Assembly (NCBI GenBank): GCA_964544765.1
Contig: CAZJDM010000133.1
Coordinates: 1 to 11,574, forward strand
Length of the DNA: 11,574 nucleotides
From: CAZJDM01 sp964544765
GTDB lineage: Bacteria; Bdellovibrionota_B; Oligoflexia; CAYFLR01
Direction: 5' to 3'
The notes under the pieces are model-generated. The model saw nothing but the letters and a program-made list of their open reading frames with translations. It was not told the origin of the DNA and searched no databases. Made by a program: the position numbers and the translations under genes. Each line of letters begins with the position of its first letter. Position 1 is the stretch's first letter. This document shows, one piece after another, positions 7,001-11,574 of this stretch.

Positions 7001-8493
7001 TGCCGCTTGTCTTTTAAATAATTTACATGAGCCCTATGTTCTTTTTCATATTGTTTTTTGGTCATTCTTCCTGTTAACCAGGCCCAATTCATCGGAAAAA
7101 TCCCCGGTTTTAAATGGACATTATATAGGTGCCAAATCATTAATACGACCCCCGCTAAAAGGGCCTCATACGCATGAGCAATTTCAGATACTTTAATGAC
7201 CCAAGCAGGAAAGACATAACTTAGTTCGGTAGGAAACATTAAAATAATACCAGTTACTCCCATCAGAGGAACTCCGTAACAGACGGCCCAATAATCGAAC
7301 TTTTCAAAAAAAGCAAACTGCTCATAACTTGGCCGTTTCTTTTTCACCCCTAGGAAAAAAAGAAATAAATGACCCAGATCAACAAAATCCTTGCGTTTAG
7401 GTAGTAGTGGAAAAGCTTTTATCTTGGCCCCTGATCTAGAAAGTTTAAAAAGATAATACAAATGATAAATAAAAGTGAAAATCATCACAAAACCTGCTGT
7501 TTTATGAATATTCGCAAACCAGCGTATTCCTCCCATACCATTAATTACGCTGGTAAAATCGGGTGATTTAGGTGCTAGAAGGGGCCAACCGGTTAAAACA
7601 AGAATGATGTAGCTAGCGAATAGTAAAAAATGCTGCCAACGCTGACTTAAATTTAAACGTTCTACATATTCTGTAGATGACTCTCCTTGAACATCTACTT
7701 TTTGAGATCTAAACAAGATTTTTCTTATAATAGCGATAAGATCCAACAGCATGAAAAAGCCAAGCATTAAAAAAGTAGTCAATATCAGAAAATTAAAAGC
7801 GGCTATTACAATAAATTCAATCGGCTTATGTTCAAAAGTGATAGGTAGATGATCAAAGGTACGAGTAAAATTTTCATTAGCTCTAGGATGGCACTTAGCG
7901 CATATTTTTACTCTAGTAGTAATTTTAAAAAAAGGAGAATTAGGATCCTTGGTTTTTAAAATACTATGATTACCATGACAATCCGCGCATAACGGAGCCT
8001 CACTATCTCCCAACATGGCTTTACGGTAATGCATCGACAATTCGAATTGGCTAGGAACATAAATCGGAAACTGGAAAATCTCCGATATAACTGGATCAGA
8101 ATGACACTTAATACACGATTTTTTTTCGGATATTGATCTAGCCAAAACAAGGAACTTATCATCAGTTTCTTTATAGTTAGATGTATGATGATTGACAGCA
8201 TGACAAGTCAAACAAATACTTCCTGGGGGAAACCTTTCTAACAATCCAATCTTACCATGAATGCTATTGGATACTTGGCGAAGGTGATCAGGATGACACC
8301 TAACACAATCATCAGCTTGCCCGAAAGATTTAGATAAATTGGGAAAGTGTTTAATAATTACATCATCTGCTTTCTGCAGGTCATCTTTAGATATAAAATC
8401 CTGAGCAATTAAAAAATTGCAGCAATTAAAAAGATAATTAAAAAGAAGAAATACAAATAAAGAATTTTTTTTTAACTCATCTATATTTAGCAT
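6994..8493 (-). CDS. 5-heme cytochrome c fused to di-heme cytochrome b, probable quinol oxidoreductase
   Basis: 499-aa inner-membrane protein. A hydrophobic N-terminal export segment (about 11-30) is followed by a periplasmic domain with five CXXCH sites near residues 63, 94, 127, 169 and 198. Five helices follow, at about 226-252, 285-305, 325-350, 400-420 and 440-460. Membrane histidines H288 (RWQHF), H330, H344, H440, H455 and H460 fit heme b ligands of the cytochrome b561/FdhI/HydC-type fold. The tail (WLTGRMTKKQYEKEH) resembles tails of other c/b fusions. By analogy with Geobacter CbcL, which also joins multiheme c and di-heme b domains, it should oxidise menaquinol and pass electrons to the periplasm (inference). 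Heme number and sequence differ, so I do not name it cbcL. It is second in the operon, 18 nt after the first gene; its start has only a weak ribosome site. Confidence 0.87.
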   Translation of the reverse strand: MLNIDELKKNSLFVFLLFNYLFNCCNFLIAQDFISKDDLQKADDVIIKHFPNLSKSFGQADDCVRCHPDHLRQVSNSIHGKIGLLERFPPGSICLTCHAVNHHTSNYKETDDKFLVLARSISEKKSCIKCHSDPVISEIFQFPIYVPSQFELSMHYRKAMLGDSEAPLCADCHGNHSILKTKDPNSPFFKITTRVKICAKCHPRANENFTRTFDHLPITFEHKPIEFIVIAAFNFLILTTFLMLGFFMLLDLIAIIRKILFRSQKVDVQGESSTEYVERLNLSQRWQHFLLFASYIILVLTGWPLLAPKSPDFTSVINGMGGIRWFANIHKTAGFVMIFTFIYHLYYLFKLSRSGAKIKAFPLLPKRKDFVDLGHLFLFFLGVKKKRPSYEQFAFFEKFDYWAVCYGVPLMGVTGIILMFPTELSYVFPAWVIKVSEIAHAYEALLAGVVLMIWHLYNVHLKPGIFPMNWAWLTGRMTKKQYEKEHRAHVNYLKDKRQW

Positions 8494-8511
8494 TTTTTTT
8501 ATTATCCAATT

Positions 8512-9129
8512 CTACATCCGAACAGTTAACACTAATCGATCAATTAAAATCCCAGCTAAGCTTCCTAATACAATACCAATGATTATGCATAAAAACCCAA
8601 TAGTAAGGAATCCTGTTAACATAGAATAAATATGACTTATATTGATGGTTTGTTGTTCTCCATAATACAAAATTATGGGAAATGGAAATAAATTCTCAAC
8701 TCTTTGGGCCACTGTACTTACAGCTAAACCACCTTCTGTAAAGAATACAAATAAGCCTACACCCGCACCAACCAAAGCGCCTAATTTGGAAAAGAGTGAT
8801 CTTTCAACCGGATGTTCTTGATCCCTAAAAGACTCAATATATCTTGTTAAATGAATAAGCGCGCTAATCTTTCTTAGACAATAGCTTAAAATCACACCGA
8901 TGGTTATCGATGAAATTAGGTTTAAAAAACCACCCAGTAATACTAAAAAAATACCACTAGTTAATAAGAGTAGGTCATTAGTTATATATTTGGAAAAAGT
9001 AGCCAAAGGAATTACCGCGACAAAGGAAGTTAAGGGAAAGGTGAAAAGGCTTAGTACTATTCCTAAAAATAATCCCAGTTTATCAATATAAAACCAAAGC
9101 TTACCTATGTAATACCAGAGCTTACTCAA
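8512..9129 (-). CDS. polytopic membrane protein of unknown function, first gene of the cytochrome operon
   Basis: 205-aa integral membrane protein with no heme motif. Hydrophobic segments lie at about residues 18-42, 52-86 (probably one long or two short helices), 116-132 and 165-195. A charged loop (about 97-112, RYIESFRDQEHPVERS) and a gly-rich stretch (GALVGAGVGLF) separate them. The N-terminus holds an imperfect repeat, KLWYYIGK then KLWFYIDK. The start is TTG at 9127-9129, with GGAG at 9135-9138 five bases upstream; no better start is visible. I do not recognise a family. Being promoter-proximal, and followed 18 nt later by the b/c fusion, it could be a partner or assembly factor of the inner-membrane quinol oxidoreductase (inference). 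Confidence 0.75.
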   Translation of the reverse strand: MSKLWYYIGKLWFYIDKLGLFLGIVLSLFTFPLTSFVAVIPLATFSKYITNDLLLLTSGIFLVLLGGFLNLISSITIGVILSYCLRKISALIHLTRYIESFRDQEHPVERSLFSKLGALVGAGVGLFVFFTEGGLAVSTVAQRVENLFPFPIILYYGEQQTINISHIYSMLTGFLTIGFLCIIIGIVLGSLAGILIDRLVLTVRM

Positions 9130-9294
9130 AATTTCTCCGATTCAATTATCATGTTTTTGCTCTTTATTTTATTACACCAATCAATCAACAAAGTATATAT
9201 ATTTTATTGATTATACTTAAATTATATTTTATTATTATAATATAATCAGTATAACAATTTTTTCAATTTTATTTTTATTGGAGGAGGGGTGTAA
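9130..9294. promoter_or_regulatory. divergent promoter region with an 8-bp inverted repeat
   Basis: This very AT-rich spacer lies between the cytochrome operon (minus) and the divergent cytochrome (plus). A plus-strand candidate is TTGATT (9207-9212), 17 bp, TATTAT (9230-9235). A minus-strand candidate is TTGAAA (plus 9261-9266 as TTTCAA), 16 bp, TATATT (plus 9239-9244). TGATTATA (9208-9215) and TATAATCA (9241-9248) form a perfect 8-bp inverted repeat, 25 bp apart, that overlaps both candidates. No FNR-type TTGAT-N4-ATCAA box is seen. AT richness makes chance matches easy, so the exact hexamers are weak calls; that promoters lie here is likely from gene arrangement. Confidence 0.5.
9280..9289 (+). 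promoter_or_regulatory. strong Shine-Dalgarno of the divergent cytochrome
   Basis: GGAGGAGGGG ends five bases before ATG 9295-9297. It stands out in an otherwise AT-rich leader and supports both the chosen start and efficient translation. Confidence 0.85.
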
Positions 9295-10680
9295 ATGTAT
9301 AAATTCTATAGTGTGGTTTTATTCATCGTATTCTTAGTAATATGGAACATGGCTTGTAATGAAAAAGATGAGGATGAAACAAATACTTTAGAATTAAATT
9401 CCAGCTCTTGCCTGGGTTGTCATTCAGACACCAGTGAACTGGGATACCAAATTCAGTCAGCGCGAACTGGCTGGAAGAATTCTGTTCACGCTAATGGTTA
9501 TATGGTTCCTATCTATGATAAATACGCTAATATTAACTATAATGCTAATGATCCAATGAGCATGGAATATATGGATCAAGTGGCCGGCTATGAATATCAT
9601 GGTGCGGACACCTTTTACGCCAATGCTAGCGGTTGCCAAGTATGTCACACTAGAGAGGGATTTCTAAAAGACATCAATGGCGAATACGCTTCAGATGATG
9701 AAAAAAACGCGGATGTAATCAAAAACCCATCGCAAATGAATTGTTTTACCTGTCATAGCCCACATGATAAATCAAATTTCGATTTAACTATTGCTGATGG
9801 TACCAAAGTAGATTTAACTTCGGGTGGATCTTATGAGAAAACCAAAGGCTCACTTTGCGCCAATTGTCATATGTCCAGATCATCTGACGCCAATGAAAGT
9901 GCTCTCAGTGCAGCATCTGGTGGCATTAAAACTTATATGTCATATTGGGGACCTCATCACGGACCACAAGCAGACCTTCTTTTAGGTATGGGTGGAGCCG
10001 AATATGAAGGTATGACATATCAAAATAGTAAACATACTACTATAGATGACGCTAACTGCATTACGTGCCATATGACTTATCCTGACGGTAGATATGGTCT
10101 TTCTCCCAATGTAGGCGGACATAGCTTCAATGCTGTGGGTATAGTACATGGCGCACCTAAAGGTAATGTCGCCGGATGTAACTTAGCCGGATGTCATGAC
10201 GATTCAGCTTTAACTTCAGCTTCAGTTGGCGCTTGGGGATCACTTGCCGCTGATGGTTTCTTGAAAAGTGGTGACGCGTACTTTAAAACGGGTGGAAATA
10301 TTCAGCCTGCCACTCAATTTAATGATGCCTTAAAACTACTAGCTGATCCCGATAATGATTGTAATGGCCTATTACAGGAAGCTTTCCAATTAAGTGGTGT
10401 TGGTGGTGTTGCCAATGCTATTAAATGGTCATCAGATGGTCGATGTAATCATGATGGATTCAGAATGAATGTTGATAAAGATGATTCAGCTACCGCGACA
10501 TCTGATAACACCAGATTTTTCAAAGCTTTCTGGAACTATAAACTTGTCTATATTGAAGATAAGAGTTTCGGTATGCATAATTTAATGTATGCACTACAAT
10601 TGCTATATGATTCTTGTGAAGATCTAGCAGATTTAACTGGTAATACAACAGTCAATTGTGGAACCAGACCAGCTAAGTAA
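9295..10680 (+). CDS. secreted/lipid-anchored multiheme cytochrome c, five CXXCH plus one CX4CH
   Basis: 461-aa exported cytochrome divergent from the main operon. Hydrophobic residues 6-18 lead to NMAC (Cys21), a lipobox-like but non-canonical site, followed by an acidic linker (NEKDEDETN). Surface lipoprotein is likely; a plain signal peptide is possible. CXXCH sites lie near residues 39, 114, 150, 188 and 255. At 295-301 CNLAGCH is a CX4CH site, a spacing known to bind heme in some cytochromes c3. Spacing is loose and the intervening sequence is rich in Gly, Ser, Asp and Tyr, unlike the Lys-rich operon proteins. The C-terminal block FWNYKLVYIEDKSFGMHN resembles the late WNY...D.S.G.HN segment of NrfA-like and large Geobacter-type cytochromes, where the His can be a distal ligand. 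Probably a terminal, cell-surface electron carrier (inference); an enzymatic role such as nitrogen- or sulfur-oxyanion reduction is not excluded. Confidence 0.87.
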   Translation: MYKFYSVVLFIVFLVIWNMACNEKDEDETNTLELNSSSCLGCHSDTSELGYQIQSARTGWKNSVHANGYMVPIYDKYANINYNANDPMSMEYMDQVAGYEYHGADTFYANASGCQVCHTREGFLKDINGEYASDDEKNADVIKNPSQMNCFTCHSPHDKSNFDLTIADGTKVDLTSGGSYEKTKGSLCANCHMSRSSDANESALSAASGGIKTYMSYWGPHHGPQADLLLGMGGAEYEGMTYQNSKHTTIDDANCITCHMTYPDGRYGLSPNVGGHSFNAVGIVHGAPKGNVAGCNLAGCHDDSALTSASVGAWGSLAADGFLKSGDAYFKTGGNIQPATQFNDALKLLADPDNDCNGLLQEAFQLSGVGGVANAIKWSSDGRCNHDGFRMNVDKDDSATATSDNTRFFKAFWNYKLVYIEDKSFGMHNLMYALQLLYDSCEDLADLTGNTTVNCGTRPAK

Positions 10681-10681
10681 A

Positions 10682-10706
10682 TTTACTAGAAAAAAGTGAT
10701 AGTAAA
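10682..10706. terminator. weak inverted repeat between convergent genes
   Basis: TTTACTA (10682-10688) and TAGTAAA (10700-10706) pair across an 11-base loop at the five-base junction of the two convergent genes; the stop of the kinase gene is part of one arm. The stem has a single GC pair and no convincing T-run, so a bidirectional terminator is only a possibility. Confidence 0.2.
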
Positions 10707-11381
10707 AGTAGAGCCTTTATCTATTTGAGAATTTAATTTTAAAGAGCCATTATGTTCTTCAACAATACTATTAATTAGGGGTAGACCTAAGTTAATATTT
10801 TTTTGATCCAAATTTTTAATCGAAAAAAAGTTAAAAAGATGATCTTGAGTCTCTTGCGAAATACCTCCAGCATTATCGGAGTATCTAATCTCAATGTGTC
10901 CATTTTCTCCAATATTTGAAGAAAATTTTATCCATTTTGGATCATCTGACTGGATGGCATTAAAAGCCTTACAACTATTGTCAATTAATTCTTTAAAAAC
11001 TAAAATAATCTGATCATGATTTCCTTTAATATTCAGTTGCTGAGAGCATAACTCAGTTTGAATTTCTATGGACCTTGATTGCAGTAATGGCATTTGAGAA
11101 TCAATTAAGGCATTTAAAATTTGATTTAACTCAATATTAGTGGTCGGGGTGTTTTTGACTATTTGATTAGTTAAAGATTTTAGTTTTTCAGTAATAGCAA
11201 AAATCTGCTCGGTCGCTGAAAGCACTTGCTTAGCGCGTTGACCAACCCTAACATCATCTCCACATTTTTCTTGCAGCATTTTAGCCTGAACCATCGCTAC
11301 CATAAGAGGATTGGATATATCATGAGAAACATCACGAACTAACCTTTTAAAACCGCTCATAATTTGTTTTTTATTAATCAT
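10686..11381 (-). CDS. soluble histidine kinase core without sensor domain
   Basis: 231-aa protein made almost only of a kinase transmitter. The H-box is VSHDISNPL with the phospho-accepting His20, followed by a helical dimerisation region (to about residue 75). The HATPase_c domain shows an N-box (FKELIDNSCKAF, Asn135), a G1 box (DNAGG, 169-173), an F-box-like LFNFFSIK (182-189), a G2 box (NLGLPL, 197-202) and a final KGSTFTI strand. There is no transmembrane segment, PAS, GAF or receiver domain before the H-box. Input must come from a partner protein, or the protein may act as a phosphotransfer or phosphatase component. The start at 11379-11381 has no good ribosome site; ATG at codon 8 is no better. 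No response regulator lies in the window. It may control the neighbouring cytochromes, but nothing shows this directly. Confidence 0.85.
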   Translation of the reverse strand: MINKKQIMSGFKRLVRDVSHDISNPLMVAMVQAKMLQEKCGDDVRVGQRAKQVLSATEQIFAITEKLKSLTNQIVKNTPTTNIELNQILNALIDSQMPLLQSRSIEIQTELCSQQLNIKGNHDQIILVFKELIDNSCKAFNAIQSDDPKWIKFSSNIGENGHIEIRYSDNAGGISQETQDHLFNFFSIKNLDQKNINLGLPLINSIVEEHNGSLKLNSQIDKGSTFTITFF

Positions 11382-11409
11382 ACATTAATTACTATTGATC
11401 ATACTATAA

Positions 11410-11574
11410 TCATAATTGATAAACTAAAAGCAAAATTGCAAATCCACTTATTATTAATAACATAACTGGCAATTCATCCCACTTTTTAGAAATTATTTTA
11501 AGTAATACCCAACTTAAAAACCCCCAGACGATACCTTGGGTAATAGAAAAAGTCAAGGGGATCAAAATCATCGC
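11410..11574 (-). CDS. NCS2/AzgA-type purine permease, C-terminal fragment (window edge)
   Basis: 54 codons of open frame run in from the window end and stop with TGA at 11410-11412. The sequence has two hydrophobic helices (about codons 2-27 and 37-53). The motif MILIPLTFSITQGIVWGF followed by (S)WVLLK is typical of the end of the AzgA/PbuG-type nucleobase (adenine, hypoxanthine, guanine) symporters in the NCS2 group, where the pattern is PLTxSIxxGIxxGxxxYxxxK. Most of the gene lies outside the window, so substrate cannot be assigned. It ends 28 nt before the histidine kinase start on the same strand, so the two could share a transcript. There is no visible link to the cytochromes. Confidence 0.75.
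   Translation of the reverse strand, partial: AMILIPLTFSITQGIVWGFLSWVLLKIISKKWDELPVMLLIISGFAILLLVYQL

Noticed and set aside
7956..8201. Second minus-strand frame of about 81 codons overlapping the b/c fusion
   Set aside because: It overlaps the cytochrome c domain of the b/c fusion, which has three CXXCH sites in this stretch. The alternative frame gives an implausible Ile/Leu/Arg sequence.
9170..9215. FNR/CRP-type box around the TTGATTGATTGG and TTGATTATAC stretches
   Set aside because: Neither has the second half-site (ATCAA) at the required four-base spacing; this is AT-rich chance similarity.
9295..10680. Assigning the divergent cytochrome as NrfA nitrite reductase
   Set aside because: There is no CXXCK catalytic heme site, the motif order differs, and only the short C-terminal WNY/HN segment is reminiscent.

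Overview
This is an AT-rich window from a Gram-negative (diderm) bacterium that respires with multiheme cytochromes. The diderm call rests on a predicted outer-membrane beta-barrel, lipoproteins and many Sec-exported c-type cytochromes. The style (paired CXXCH cytochromes, a cytochrome b/c fusion, a barrel and a NapC-like protein) recalls Desulfuromonadia, Deferribacteres and related anaerobic lineages. No phylogenetic marker is present, so the taxon stays open.

Layout. Positions 9129 to 1 (minus strand) hold one tightly packed unit, probably an operon, of eight well-supported genes plus two very small ones. In transcription order: a four-helix membrane protein of unknown role (205 aa); a 5-heme c domain fused to a di-heme b-type membrane domain (499 aa); an outer-membrane beta-barrel (414 aa); a 7-heme periplasmic cytochrome (232 aa); a 2-heme lipoprotein (96 aa from a GTG start); a 4-heme cytochrome with a lysine-rich 18-bp repeat (212 aa); a 23-heme cytochrome with an NHL/propeller-like N-terminus (1030 aa); a 43-aa single-helix protein; a 6-heme NapC/NrfH-like membrane cytochrome (231 aa); and possibly a 62-aa membrane peptide. 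Most junctions overlap or are under 25 nt. The unit encodes 47 CXXCH sites.

A 165-nt AT-rich intergenic region (9130-9294) separates it from a divergent gene (9295-10680, plus) for a secreted or lipid-anchored cytochrome with five CXXCH sites and one CX4CH site. Converging on that gene is a short histidine kinase with no sensor domain (10686-11381, minus). It follows the truncated 3' end of a purine-permease-like (NCS2/AzgA-type) gene at the window edge.

How the parts may work together (inference): the b/c fusion and the NapC-like protein would each take electrons from membrane quinol. The 7-heme and perhaps the 4-heme protein would carry them across the periplasm. The barrel with a cytochrome inside it would form a porin-cytochrome conduit, and the 23-heme protein and lipoproteins would act at or outside the outer membrane. 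The set resembles the logic of Shewanella MtrCAB and Geobacter Omb/Oma/Omc, Ext and CbcL systems, but I do not recognise this gene combination as a named system. Direction (metal or electrode reduction, versus electron uptake) cannot be read from the sequence.
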